A DNA stretch of 64,000 bases. Source: Coix lacryma-jobi var. lacryma-jobi (lineage: Eukaryota > Streptophyta > Magnoliopsida > Poales > Poaceae). Within the stretch, counting starts at the first letter, position 1. Every line of letters starts with the position of its first letter. The stretch is from the NCBI GenBank assembly GCA_009763385.1, contig CM019828.1, forward strand, positions 20,593,000-20,656,999, in the 5' to 3' direction. The position numbers and the translations under genes were made by a program. The notes beneath the pieces were generated by a model. That model saw only the letters and a program-made list of their open reading frames with translations. It was not told the origin of the DNA and ran no database searches. Below are positions 34,690 through 46,318 of this stretch, piece by piece.

Positions 34690-36200
34690 TTGGCTAATGC
34701 GTGCATGACATTCTTTCTCCTATCAGAATTCATAGCTCCCGGAGATCAAGATGTCCAAGAAGAAGTGTATTCGGATTTTGACGAAGACGAATACCAAGAT
34801 CTGATGGCTCAGCTCGTTCTGGCTCAACGGGCGATTTTTGATAAGCCAGCTAAGCATCGACACTTGAAGCCACTTTATATGAAGAGGTATGTTAATGGCA
34901 AGCCGTTGACCAAGATGTTTATTGATGGGGGAGCTGCCATAAATATCATGCCATATACTACCTTCAGGAAACTTGGGATGACAAGTGAAGAATTATTGAA
35001 AACTGACATGGTATTAAGAGACTTTGTTGGCAATCCTTCTGATACTCGAGGGGCAGTTCATGTTGAATTGACAATTGGGTCAAAACCCTGATTACTACCT
35101 TCTTCGTCATCGATGGCAAGGGGGCATATAGTTTGCTTTTAGGAAGGGATTGGATACATGCAAATTGTTGCGTTCCGTCAACTATGCATCAAATCCTCAT
35201 CCAGTGGATTGGAGATGACATCGAAGTTGTCCATGCTGATGATTCGGTAAGTGTTGCTACTACAGAACCTATCTACTGGGAATATGATGGTGTCGAGTGC
35301 TTCTCTGGAAAAGTTTAGAAAGAAGGTCCTGTGAATGTTTTTTACAAGGACCAACAGCCGATTCAAGCAATCGGCTCTCAGAGCAATTTTTGAATGAATA
35401 ATCCAATTGACGGTAACGGAGGAAAGTTGGGACGAGGTTTCGTATCGGCTGATAAGTTAGAAGAAGTAAAAATTGGTAATGAAGCCAAAGCAAGACTGAT
35501 ATATGTTAGTGCAAATCTGGGTCCAAAATACAGATTGAAATTAATAGACCTTCTGAAAGAGTTCTACTTTTTTTCTCCGTTGCTGAAGCTGAAGGAAGAT
35601 TAAAAATTTGCGAGGGGTGACGTACAACAGAAAGCTTTTGATGGAATTGAAGAATACATGAAAGCACTGCCGGAGTTGGTACTTCCACAGCTTGGTAAAT
35701 CTTTCGAGTTGTACGTGGCGGCCGATAGCCTAACAATAGGATCGGCCTTTATATAAGAATTTAAAGGAAATGAAAAAAATAGTAGCTTACCTTAGCCGAA
35801 AGCTGTTAAACCCAGAAACAAGATATTCAGCTATATTTATATGTATGTTACTCTTGTACCGAGCTTCGGCACTATTTATTAAATGCCGATTGCGTGATAG
35901 TTTCTGAATTTGATATGATAAAACATATGATTGTTAATGCCTATGGAAGGATCGACGAATGGATTTTAGTATTGTCGGATTTTGATTTGAGGTACGAATC
36001 GGCAAAGGCAGTAAATGGTTAGGCTATTGCCGGTTTTGTTACTCATCATCGTGATCCTTCTACTAACATGATGGCAGCTTTACACCATATCCCTAGGGGC
36101 ACGGCAAAGAAGCAAATAAGTTAGCTCAGGCTACTTTTGGACATCAGGAAGATCAAGAAATTCTTGCTTTGGATGAAAGTCGTATGGTTAATAATTGAGA
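34690..36200 (+). pseudogene. Gypsy-3 protease and shrunken polymerase region
   Basis: 34690-35091 contains the aspartic protease motif Phe-Ile-Asp-Gly-Gly-Ala-Ala-Ile-Asn (about 34918-34945). A frame change then leads to Leu-Leu-Leu-Gly-Arg-Asp-Trp (35134-35154). Stops follow at 35317 and 35391. The sequence jumps near 35570 from the start of the RT region to its connection/RNase H edge (Val-Gln-Gln-Lys-Ala-Phe-Asp near 35625), so the RT catalytic core is deleted. RNase H remains are full of stops, and no integrase is seen. Confidence 0.7.
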
Positions 36201-36662
36201 GAGGAATTTTTTCTAGAACTAATAATGGGAGATTTCTTGAGAAGTTTCATCCCTGTGTGGAAGACGGTACATGAGCAAATTCAAGGATATTTGTACACGA
36301 AAGTAGCCGATGTGAAGCATCGCCTTTAGCAGAAAAATGCTCCAAGAGTTTGAAGAATAGCCGATATTGTCTATATCGCCTTTAGTACAAAAAGTGTTCA
36401 TAACCTTGGTGACCCTAGCATTTTTGAAGTTGGTAGGTTTATCGGGAGGAGAGAAAGGTGAAGCGCAGTAAATAAGATGCCGAGTGACATGACATGTCAA
36501 AGTGAGATCTATTCGGCTAAGATGACGTCATACGTTCGGGAAGCGTTTTTCTGAGGAAATATTGTAATCGGGAGAATCACTGAGGTAATCAAGAGAAGCA
36601 AATGGACATTGTTCAGAAAAAAGAACTTCGGTTATTCATTTGTGGATCTATCCTAGTACAAA

Positions 36663-37701
36663 CTACTCCTGGAATAGTCTATTTAGAACAGACTGTGGAT
36701 TGGTGACTCCGGCGAGGGCGGCGACATGATCATCATAAACTTCAAGATAGTCTTCATCGCCTTCGGTTTCATCTGGGCTTCCGCCAGCGAAACCGATTGG
36801 TATGAAAGAGTAGTCCTCATTGGTCCAAGAGCTCATCGCTGCTAGCCCAAGAGAGACGCCGAGGTGCACGCCTTGGATGACGGCCTGATCTACGCGACCG
36901 TCTATAGCGTCAAGGTGTGCTTCAGCTGAGTCCCCGTGGGCATTCACCTTGTTGGCAATCCTGTTCGCCGCTGCCCTTAGACGGTCATTCTCCGTGGAAA
37001 GAGCTGAAAGAAAAAGGAATGAATTCATGATGCAGGGAAAGGCCAAAAAGGGATAGAATGAACGATGGATGTCAAACCAGTAATGGCGTTGCAGAGTTGC
37101 TTCTGCTGGTCCTCCCATTCGGTTTTCTCTGTATCATACTTCTTGAATACGTCCTCCAACTCCTTCTGGGTCTTGTCCCTCTCCTCACGGTACCAGAGAG
37201 CGTCCAAGTGGGTGAACCGAGATGAGTCGTCAGACTCGGAGGAACTTGATGACCCAGAAGAAGGGGTGGAAGAGCCTGTTGGAACTGCTGTTTCTGGAAA
37301 AGGAATCCAGGTTTGGCTGGAGAAAGCCCTCACCTTGGAAGGAAGGTGAACAGTGAATCAGGAACGGGTGAACAAGAAGAGCTACCGTAAGGGGGCAAGA
37401 AACCAAACTTTACCCATAATGCTGACGAGTCGGTGCTCGGCTTCCTTCCGCTTTATTTCCGGCAGGACGTTTGCTATGGTCGCCATCGCTTGCCATTGAT
37501 GAAAATACAGGCGAGGTTTTGAGCTGGGAGTTGGGAAGTGGAAAGTTTGCAAGTCAAACTGTTCAAGATGATAGCCTGTGTAGGGTCATATTTATGGAGT
37601 CGTGGCTTGCACCCTGGAGAACCAAGCGTCGGAGTAGGGTTTTCACGATTTATGGGCTGTTGTTGGGCCGGGCTAGGATTTTGCTGACTTGAGGAGGTCA
37701 T
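36663..37701 (-). pseudogene. Gypsy-3 antisense gene A
   Basis: Starts at ATG 37701. Coding-like blocks lie at 37474-37701, 37025-37333 and 36663-37000, separated by stretches with splice-like ends (for example a 'gtaaag' donor near 37418 and 'tccaag' before the 37333 block). The middle block is Ser-rich, then a charged coiled coil; the last is acidic. It resembles the antisense genes of Tat elements in layout but has no domain I can name. Confidence 0.5.
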
Positions 37702-38073
37702 GGCTCTAGAATCAGAAAGCCGACAGGATTCGGCTAAAGATTGTTGCCACATGAGGGGTTCAGTTTCGGTTGATTGTTTGGAAACCCATATTACCGATTG
37801 ATACCGAAGACAGTAAGTTTGGCAAATGGTCTTCGAAGTGGGAAAGATCATATTTTTAATTTCAGGCAATGGAATTTTAATGAAGAAGTCTTCAGGAATT
37901 CCTTAAGGGAGATGACTGATATGACTGTCATCAAGTAAGCAGATGTGATATACATCACCTTTAGAAGCAAAACACGCATTGATCTCGAAGGATCAGTCAC
38001 AGGTTGATTTCAAGGGTCACATAGAAAGACTTTTATTTACAAGAAGGAGGTACAAGATTACAGTAAAAAAAAA

Positions 38074-38729
38074 TCAGTTCGTCCACTCCACCCTGTGGCT
38101 AATCGGGAGATCGTGGTCGAAGGAATCAGCCAGATCTGTTCCAGCTTCCTTCATATCATCCACAGAATGTGCTACTCTATATTCCAGCCCCCGCTCGCAG
38201 ACATCGAAACTACGGTAATCGGCACCGGAGTGAATCCGTACAGCGTTGAAGGCAAGCGTTGCGCTGTTTCCCATGCCGACCCTGGAGATGTCGGGGAGGA
38301 TTCGGTTAACCTCGTTTACCCGATTTAAGGCTGTCGTGCCTGTTGCGTTGGCCGTGATAGCAAGCCTGGCGACGACAGCTTCAAGAGCATGAAGTTTGAG
38401 CCCAAAGCTGAGATGGAGAAGAGTAAGTAAAAAAAAGAGGGAAACAAAGACAACAATGATGAAAAATATTCACCGGCGGCCCGATTCCGAGCAACATCAT
38501 GCTCGCCGGAAACTTGAGAAATCTCCTGATTCTTCTCTTCCAGATCGAGCTGAAGGTCTATGATCTGTTGAGTCAAGTCCTCGGAGAAATCATCACCGAC
38601 CCTCGTGAACAAAAGTAACAAAGTAAGAACGGTTGCCTCATTTTGAAATAAAGTAGAAAAGAGCAACCTCTTCTTGGAAGTGCTGGAGACGCCAAGCTCG
38701 GAGCTATGTTTGCTCGCCACGGAAGACAT
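38074..38729 (-). pseudogene. Gypsy-3 antisense gene B
   Basis: Starts at ATG 38729 with a Ser-rich leader. A small GT-AG intron (about 38607-38669) joins in phase to a coiled-coil exon (Glu-Asp-Leu-Thr-Gln-Gln, then Leu-Glu-Glu-Lys-Asn-Gln), and a second intron (about 38414-38473) leads to a long last exon ending at 38074. The last join is one base out of phase, so the copy may be broken. It corresponds in kind to the antisense gene of Gypsy-1. Confidence 0.5.
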
Positions 38730-38980
38730 CTTATGGATTGGATTGGGTGATGATAAGAGGAAGAAGGGTTTTCTTGGTTTTAAGATTGAAACAGGAGAGC
38801 TTGAAAGGGTAAGCCGAAACGAGGTGAAGGGTGACTTAAAAGGACCCCAGGGGGTGCATCGGGAGATGAATCGGCAGGTAAAGCAATTATGGCACACAAA
38901 ATTTCCACAGGAGTGGACGCTTCCAGAGGTTCCACGTCAGTAGTTCAGGAGAAAAAAAAATTTGGAATAAATATTTATCC

Positions 38981-38997
38981 CAAAATTAGGGGGCATG
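38981..38997 (+). promoter_or_regulatory. Gypsy-3 polypurine tract
   Basis: 'aaaattagggggcatg' precedes the 3' LTR. Confidence 0.65.
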
Positions 38998-40406
38998 TGT
39001 TTACACCAAAATTTGGATTAAGAGGAAAGATGGACCGAATTTTACTGAAGATAGCCGCAATTTGAGGAATCGGCAGAATTAAGAAAGATCGGTTGATCAA
39101 GTGGACCAAGAAGATGACAAGTGGACCCGGCAGTGGGATGGGCGTTCGGCAAACAACCAAGCGGTCGTTTAGCTCTTGGAGTTTTGGCAAGTGCAGGTGC
39201 GGTCGGCTATCTTGCAAAACGGTGACTCCATTCGAGAAGCAAATACGGTAGGTAAAGCCGGCTTGCATGAGAAGACACGTAACAATGAAGGACACCAGGA
39301 AGAAAATAGGAATAGGATTCGTATTTTCCAAAGTTTTATTATGTAAGTCGTAATCTTCTAGGACTCGTATTTCGCCCAGGGTATAAATATAAATCCCCGG
39401 CCATTGTAAAACTGTTCACAACCATATCAATACAAATCGGCCCCGTGCCATCTTCGAGTCCTTTGTCGTGTCGTCGAGTTCTTCGAGAGGAATCATCGAT
39501 CCGTCGACCTCCGTAAGTCCCGACAACCTTGTTATCGTGTCTAGTATCATGCGGTGGATTTAGATGTGATGCAAGTAGTCTTGTTTGTTTACAAAGATCG
39601 TGTGGTGGATCTATGTCGACAATCAAGAAGTCTTTGCTTATGAGTAAATTTTGTGCGGCAGGCGTTTGCTTGATACGTTTAGCATGAGCGAGATAGTTAT
39701 CGCCTCTATTAGATTTGGCAAAATCTAATAGATTCATTAAGTTACCATGTGTTGCATGATTTATTTAATTAGCTTTACAACACTCTTTTGCCCAATCTAG
39801 ATTGACTTTGTTCGGCCTTGCTTTACAAGTTTTTACTTTTTTTCTTCCGATAATCAAATAACCATGATGGCCGAATTAATTTCTAATCTAGATTGTTACG
39901 TGTTGCGGGTTCATACATGTCAATTACGCTTAGGCTTTGATAAAACTAGGTATCGTGCGGCAGATGCAGGTTTTAGATTGGTTTGATCGTTTTTGGTTTG
40001 CATGTTCCTTCTTCATGGACCCCAACTCGGCTGGTTTGCCGAGCTTGGTTACATGTTATTTTATAATCTATCTCTTGTTCAAGTATGTATTTTTACGTAT
40101 GTGCATTCGGCAACCAATTGTTTGCATATGCTCGTGTTTGGAGTTAGCCGAATGATCTTTAAAACTTGTTGACAGATAGCTTCTATAGCTATATGTCGTT
40201 GTGGGTGGCTTCAGGGCCGTAAATATGGAACTGTCTGGTCTCATCCGGCATGTTCTAGTTTTATTCTCACAGTTTTATCCCTTGTTGGCTTTCAGGTCAA
40301 ACCGACTGGCACGTCTCCGGATTTCAAACCATCCGGGCACCCGATTGAAGCTACGCTTTTCGGCTTGCTGTGTGTGAGGCACGGTGCGACGCATTTTGTG
40401 CCAACA
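38998..40406 (+). repeat. Gypsy-3 3' LTR (1409 bp)
   Basis: Matches 27759-29180 with few substitutions and small deletions, e.g. near 39640 and 39835. Followed by CTTAC and the rest of the SIRE 5' LTR. Confidence 0.9.
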
Positions 40407-40411
40407 CTTAC

Positions 40412-40644
40412 GCATTTACATTTGAGCAATTCAATTCCGCAATTTACTTGTTGTTCATCCTTATTTGAATTGCCATGCTAGAGTAGAAATGGTTTAGCGA
40501 TAGTCTTTTGTGCGGTTGTTGTTAGTGTAACACACTTCTAGGCACTAGGGGGTTAATTGGGGCTTGATAGGTTTTAATTCTTGCAAGAAGTTTTAGAAAA
40601 GCCCAATTCACCCCCCCCCCCTCTTGGGCATCTTGATCCTTTCA
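40412..40644 (+). repeat. SIRE 5' LTR, right part
   Basis: Continues the SIRE LTR after the Gypsy-3 insertion and ends '...cttgatcctttca' just before the primer site. A run of ten C's lies near 40611-40620, as in the LTR end at 58233-58270 (reverse). Confidence 0.85.
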
Positions 40645-40645
40645 A

Positions 40646-40659
40646 TTGGTATCGGAGCC
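40646..40659 (+). promoter_or_regulatory. SIRE primer-binding site
   Basis: 'ttggtatcggagcc' is a Met-tRNA-type Copia primer site with one change from tggtatcagagc. Confidence 0.8.
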
Positions 40660-40697
40660 TCGTGCTCTCGATTTAGGCTTAACCGCCTAGAGTTAAG

Positions 40698-43091
40698 ATG
40701 TCCGGAGGTGATGGACCACCTCCCATGTTCGAGGGAGATGACTTTCCGTATTGGAAAATCCGTATGGAGTCGTACCTAGAAGCGGTTGATGTGAGATGCC
40801 GCGAAGCCGCCATAACCGGGTTCCCCAAACCCAAGGAGGGTACTAGCCACACGCCATATGAGGAAGAAAATGAAAAATGGAATGCAAAAGCCAAAAACAT
40901 TCTATTTAGAGGCATTTGCAAGGATGTGTTTAACCGCGTCCGGAACCACAAGAATGCCCATGATCTATGGGATAACATTTATGCTCTCCATGAGGGAACC
41001 AAGAGTGAGCGTGAGGAGCGCTATCATTTAGTCATGCAAAAGCTTTATTCCTTTGATATGCATGCTAATGAAAATGCAAATGAAATGTACTCACGCTTGA
41101 ATGTTCTTGTAGAAGAGCTAAATGGACTTGGCCTCACACAAATGCAACCATCCGATGTTGTGAGGAAGATTCTTTGTGTCCTCCCAATTGACAAATATGG
41201 ACACATTGTGACGGTGCTACATCAAGGCGATCTTTCCACCGCTACACCAACTCAAATCTTGGGAAAGATCAATGTGCATGAGATGTACATGCACATCACA
41301 CCAAGTGGTGGCTCTTCCACCGACAAGGACTTGGCCTTCAAAGCAAGCCATGACAAGAAGGGCAAGTCCAAGGCTATTGAGGTGCATCATGAAAGCTCAA
41401 GTGATGAAGAGGATGATTCCAACATCGCTCTCATGGTGAGAAGAACCACCAAGATGTTGAAGAAGCTTCACAAGAATGGAGTCAACTTTGACTCAAGAAA
41501 GAAGAAGTTCTTCACAAGTAGCAAGAGAAGGCCAATCTCCGAAATGGATTGCTACAATTGCGGTGAACTTGGCCATCTTGCTCACCAATGCACCAAGCCC
41601 AAGAAAGACAACTACAAGAACAAGAACAAGGGCAAGAAATATGACTCATCAAGCGAAGATGAGAAGAGAAGTGAGAAGCCCTACAAGAAGGATGGCAAGA
41701 AGAAGAAGCAATACCACAAGAAAGGTGGCAAAGCTTACATTGTTGGTGATTGGCTCACCGACATTGATTCCTCCGGTGGCTCATCAAATGAAGATAGTGA
41801 TGATGAGAAGGAGAAGGTGGCTGCTCTAGTCATTGGCTCCTCTACACCACCGCCACCACCGTCACCATCATCTTCTACACACCTATGCCTCATGGCTAAA
41901 GGTGATCGAAAGGTACAAAGCGATGATGACTCTAGTGATAGTGATAGTGATGGTGAATTTGAGGCACCCACTTATGATGAGCTTGTTACATTGCTAAACA
42001 ACTACTCTAAAATCATAAGAAAGACTAGAGCTAAAAATGAAAGGCTTGTTCATGACAATGAAGCTCTTGTTGAAAAATATAACAATGCTACACATGCTAG
42101 TGATGAGCTAAAAAATGAACTTGCTACTATGTCATCTTCCATCAAGGAGCTCAAGTCATCTAACAAGGAGCTCAAAGCTAAAAATGAAAAACTTGATAAG
42201 ATGCGTAGTGACTTTACCACTAGTTATGCTTTGATCAAAGAACAATACACTCAAGTGAAAGTTGATTATGACACCCTCACTGTTGCTTATGATATACTTT
42301 CTCATGAGACACATGATGCTCCTAACCTTGTTGTTAAGTGTGATATAGCTACATCTTGTGAGGACTTGGTTAGTGAGCATGATGAGCAAAAAGCTAGTGG
42401 CAAGGGCAAGAAAGTGGTTGTGGCCGATCACTATGATGACTATGTCAAGATCAAGAATGAGAATGCAAAGCTCAAGGTTGATCTAGAGAAGCTTACAACC
42501 ACCAAGCAAGTTGTCATTGAAACTCATGATGATGACTATAGCATGTCTCTTGAGCTAGACATGCTAAAAGAAGAAAACAAGAGATTGAAGATGGAGAGGG
42601 ACTACAAAATGACACCATCTCAATTATTAGAGCTCCAACAAGAGAATGACAAGCTCAAGAAAGAGAAGGAGCACCTCACCACCGGATTGAAGAAATTCAC
42701 CAAGGGTCAATGTCTTCAAAGTGAGCTACTCATGAACACCGTGATGAAGACAAATAGAAATGGCATTGGCTTTCTTGAAGAGAAGATGAAGCAACACAAG
42801 AGCATCACTAAGCCAAAGAAGAAGAAGATTGGGAGATGCTATGAGTGTGGAAAAGAAGGACACTTTGCTCATGATTGTGAAGAGCCCAAACCCACACCCT
42901 TGCCCAAGCATGCTAGGCCCTTTGCTTTCAATGCTCACTACATGCTTAGACAAGATTCTAGTGGCAAAATGAAAGTCATGTTCATGGGGCCTCCTAACAA
43001 GAATAGGCCAAAGCAAATATGGGTTGCAAAGTCACTAGTTGAGAAGGTTAAGGGACCTCAACAAGGTTGGGTCCCAAAAGCTCAAGCTTGA
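40698..43091 (+). CDS. SIRE gag (797 aa, two zinc knuckles, long coiled coil)
   Basis: Uninterrupted frame from ATG 40698, 39 bp after the primer site. Residues 1-200 form a UBN2-type Copia gag core. A first zinc knuckle Cys-Tyr-Asn-Cys-(x4)-His-(x4)-Cys starts at residue 285, and a Lys-rich then Asp/Ser-rich stretch follows. Residues about 430-700 are a charged coiled coil with Glu-Leu-Lys repeats. A second knuckle Cys-Tyr-Glu-Cys-(x4)-His-(x4)-Cys starts at residue 714. This double-knuckle, coiled-coil form is typical of SIRE/Maximus elements. Gag forms the RNA-packaging particle in the cytoplasm. Confidence 0.9.
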   Translation: MSGGDGPPPMFEGDDFPYWKIRMESYLEAVDVRCREAAITGFPKPKEGTSHTPYEEENEKWNAKAKNILFRGICKDVFNRVRNHKNAHDLWDNIYALHEGTKSEREERYHLVMQKLYSFDMHANENANEMYSRLNVLVEELNGLGLTQMQPSDVVRKILCVLPIDKYGHIVTVLHQGDLSTATPTQILGKINVHEMYMHITPSGGSSTDKDLAFKASHDKKGKSKAIEVHHESSSDEEDDSNIALMVRRTTKMLKKLHKNGVNFDSRKKKFFTSSKRRPISEMDCYNCGELGHLAHQCTKPKKDNYKNKNKGKKYDSSSEDEKRSEKPYKKDGKKKKQYHKKGGKAYIVGDWLTDIDSSGGSSNEDSDDEKEKVAALVIGSSTPPPPPSPSSSTHLCLMAKGDRKVQSDDDSSDSDSDGEFEAPTYDELVTLLNNYSKIIRKTRAKNERLVHDNEALVEKYNNATHASDELKNELATMSSSIKELKSSNKELKAKNEKLDKMRSDFTTSYALIKEQYTQVKVDYDTLTVAYDILSHETHDAPNLVVKCDIATSCEDLVSEHDEQKASGKGKKVVVADHYDDYVKIKNENAKLKVDLEKLTTTKQVVIETHDDDYSMSLELDMLKEENKRLKMERDYKMTPSQLLELQQENDKLKKEKEHLTTGLKKFTKGQCLQSELLMNTVMKTNRNGIGFLEEKMKQHKSITKPKKKKIGRCYECGKEGHFAHDCEEPKPTPLPKHARPFAFNAHYMLRQDSSGKMKVMFMGPPNKNRPKQIWVAKSLVEKVKGPQQGWVPKAQA

Positions 43092-43107
43092 TTTCTTGTG
43101 TGTGTAG

Positions 43108-46100
43108 GTGAACTACAAGACCGATGGATCTCATTGGGTGATTGATAGCGGTTGCACACAACATATGACCGGTGATCCCCGGATGTTCACCTCACTAGAA
43201 GAGAATGTCGATGACCAAGAAAAGATTACATTTGGTGACAACTCAAAGGGCAATGTCAAGGGATTGGGCAAAGTGGCAATATCAAATGATCATATCATCT
43301 CAAATGTACTTCTTGTTGCATCATTGAGCTTCAACTTGCTATCCGTTGGGCAACTATGTGATCTTGGCTTTCAATGTTTGTTCACCGAGAAAGAAGTGGT
43401 TGTGACCAAGAAAGATGATACACAAGCGATATTCAAAGGCTTTAGATACAACAATCTCTATCTAGTGGATTTCTCCTCCGAAGATGCCAACTTGAAGACA
43501 TGTTTGTTCACTAAGCAATCACTTGGTTGGCTATGGCATAGAAGATTGACACATGTTGGAATGAACACTCTCAACAAGTTATTGAAGAAGGATTTGGTTA
43601 GAGGCTTGAAGGATGTCAAATTTGAGAAGGACAAATTGTGTAGTGCATGTCAAGCCGACAAGCAAGTTGCAAACACTCATCCAACCAAAGCCTTTGTGTC
43701 AACATCAAGAGAGCTGGAGCTACTTCACATGGATTTATTTGGGCCAACAATATATGCTAGCTTGGGTGGAAATCTCTATTGCCTAGTGATTGTTGATGAC
43801 TATTCTAGATACACTTGGGTATTCTTTCTTCATGACAAATCCGAAGCAACCCCTTCATTCAAGAAGTTTGCCAAGAGAGCCCAAAATGAGTTTGACTTGA
43901 AGATCAAGAGAATAAGAAGTGATAATGGAAAAGAATTTGACAACACCCACATTGAAGAGTATTGTGATGAAGTTGGGATCAAGCATGAAGTCTCCGCAAC
44001 CTACACACCACAACAAAATGGGGTAGTTGAGAGGAAGAATCGGACACTAATCACCCTAGCAAGGACAATGTTAGATGAGTACACTACACCAGAAAGATTT
44101 TGGGCGGAAGCAATCAACACCGCTTGCTATGCATCAAACCGGTTGTTCCCCCATCGTCTCCTTGGCAAGACCCCCTATGAGCTACTCAACAACAAGAAGC
44201 CGGATATATCATTCTTTAGAGTGTTTGGGTGCAAATGCTACATCTACAAGAAGCACCAACACCTAGGGAAGTTCCAACGCCGATGTGATATTGGTTTTCT
44301 TGTTGGTTACTCATTGAAGTCCAAAGCATATCGAGTATTCAACCATGCCATCGGGATGGTAGAAGAAACATATGATGTGGAATTCGATGAATCTAATGGC
44401 TCTCAAGGAGAGCATGAAAATCTTGATGATGTAGGCGATGAACCATTGAGGGAAGCAATGAAGAACATGTCGGTTGGAGCCATCAAGCCTAAAGATGATG
44501 ATGATGATGTGCAAGTCATTGACAAGCCATCCTCATCCAATGTACCACATGATGATGACAAAGATGGGAGAGAGCCATTTGAAGATACTCATGTCCCCCA
44601 TGATCAAATGGTGGTACAAGCTCAAGATGTTGGTGCTCCACAAGCGGCCCCTCAAGTGGTTGATCAAAGGACTACTCATCTACTACAAGTTCATCCTCAA
44701 GATCTCATCATAGGGAGCCCAACAAGGGGTGTAATGACTCGATCTCAAAAACTTGCTCTATTTATTGAACAACACTCCTTTGTTTCTCTTGTTGAGCCTA
44801 CCATTGTAGATGGAGCTCTAGGTGATCTGGATTGGGTGAATGCTATGCATGAAGAAGTAAACAACTTCACCCGCAACCAAGTTTGGACACTTGAAGAGCG
44901 ACCCAAAGGCGCAAGAGTCATTGGAACAAAATGAGTGTTTAGGAACAAGCAAGATGATCAAGGCAAGGTTGTTAGAAACAAGGCAAGGCTAGTGGCAAAG
45001 GGGTTCTCTCAAGTTGAAGGTTTGGATTTTGGAGAGACCTTTGCACCGGTTGCAAGACTCGAAGCCATTCGTATCCTCCTTTCATATGCATCACATCATG
45101 ACATTAAATTATATCAAATGGATGTGAAAAGTGCATTTTTAAATGGCTTCATAAATGAACTAGTCTATGTTGATCAACCTCTCGGGTTTGAAGACCCTAG
45201 ATATCCTAATCATGTTTATAGGTTGTCCAAGGCGCTATATGGGCTTAAGCAAGCCCCAAGAGCATGGTACGAGCGCCTCCGGGACTTCCTCATTGAGAAG
45301 GGATTCAACATTGGGAAGGTCGACACCACACTATTCACCAAGAAGATTGATGGAGAAATCTTCATTTGTCAAGTCTACGTCGATGATATCATCTTCGGGT
45401 CGACAAATGAAGCTTATTGCAAGGAATTTGGTGACTTGATGTCGAAGGAGTTCGAAATGTCCATGATTGGCGAGCTCACATTCTTCCTAGGCTTCCAAGT
45501 CAAGCAATTGAAGGAGGGGACTTTCATATCTCAAGAGAAGTATACTAAAGACCTCCTCAAGCGCTTCAACATGGATGATTGCAAGCCTATCAAGACTCCA
45601 ATGCCAACAAATGGACATCTCGATCTAGATGTGGGAGGTAACCCGGTTGATCAAACTCTCTACCATTCTATGATTGGTAGCTTGTTATATTTGACCGCAT
45701 CTAGGCCCGACATCATGTTTAGTGTGTGCATGTGTGCTCGCTTTCAAGCCGATCCTGGGGAATCACATCTCATAGCGGTGAAGAGAATCCTTAGGTACCT
45801 AAAGCACACCCCAAGCATTGGCCTTTGGTATCCCAAAGGAGCTAACTTCCAACTCGTTGGGTATTCCGATTCGGATTATGCGGGTTGCAAAGTAGATAGG
45901 AAAAGCACATCCGGAGGGTGCCATTTGCTTAGGAGATCACTAGTTTCATGGAGTTCGAAAAAGCAAAATAATGTGGCCTTGTCTACCGCCGAGGCGGAAT
46001 ACATAGCCACGGGTGCTTGTTGTGCACAAATCCTTTATATGAAACAAACCCTTTTAGACTATGGTGTAGTTCTAGAAAGGGTACCTTTGTTGTGTGACAA

Positions 46101-46318
46101 TGAGAGCGCGGTTAAGCTTGCTAACAACCCGGTTCAACACTCTCGCACCAAGCACACAGATATTCGCCATCACTTTCTTAGAGACCATGTTTCAAAGAAA
46201 GACATATCCTTAGAGGGAGTTAGAACCGAAGATTAATTGGCGGATATCTTCACAAAACCCTAGATGAAAACACTCTTTGTAGATTGCGAAGTGAGCTTAA
46301 TGTGCTTGATCTAAGTAA
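43108..46318 (+). pseudogene. SIRE pol: protease, integrase, reverse transcriptase, RNase H
   Basis: Follows gag by 16 bp in another frame. Protease motif Trp-Val-Ile-Asp-Ser-Gly-Cys-Thr near 43135. GAG-pre-integrase His/Cys region at about 43525-43660. Integrase core from Asp-Leu-Phe-Gly-Pro (43733) through Ser-Asn/Asp-Asn-Gly-Lys-Glu-Phe to Thr-Pro-Gln-Gln-Asn-Gly (about 44005). RT with Tyr-Val-Asp-Asp-Ile (about 45375) and RNase H with Ala-Glu-Ala-Glu-Tyr (about 45990). Two stops break it: TGA at 44932 (Trp in relatives) and TAA at 46234 (Gln in relatives). Otherwise it is open, so it decayed late. Confidence 0.9.

Larger units (their letters stand above)
27759..40406 (+). mobile_element. 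Gypsy-3: defective Ty3/Gypsy element in the SIRE 5' LTR
   Basis: LTRs 27759-29180 and 38998-40406, target duplication CTTAC (27754-27758, 40407-40411). Contains a gag with stops (split by a solo LTR), protease, small remains of RT/RNase H, two antisense spliced genes and a polypurine tract. The catalytic core of RT and the integrase are gone. Antisense genes point to the Tat lineage. LTRs differ at about 5 of the first 210 positions by eye. Confidence 0.9.

Noticed and set aside
40608..40622. C10 run as a possible assembly error
   Set aside because: A similar G/C run lies at the matching LTR end of SIRE-2 (58258-58266), so a homopolymer is a family feature; exact length is still uncertain.
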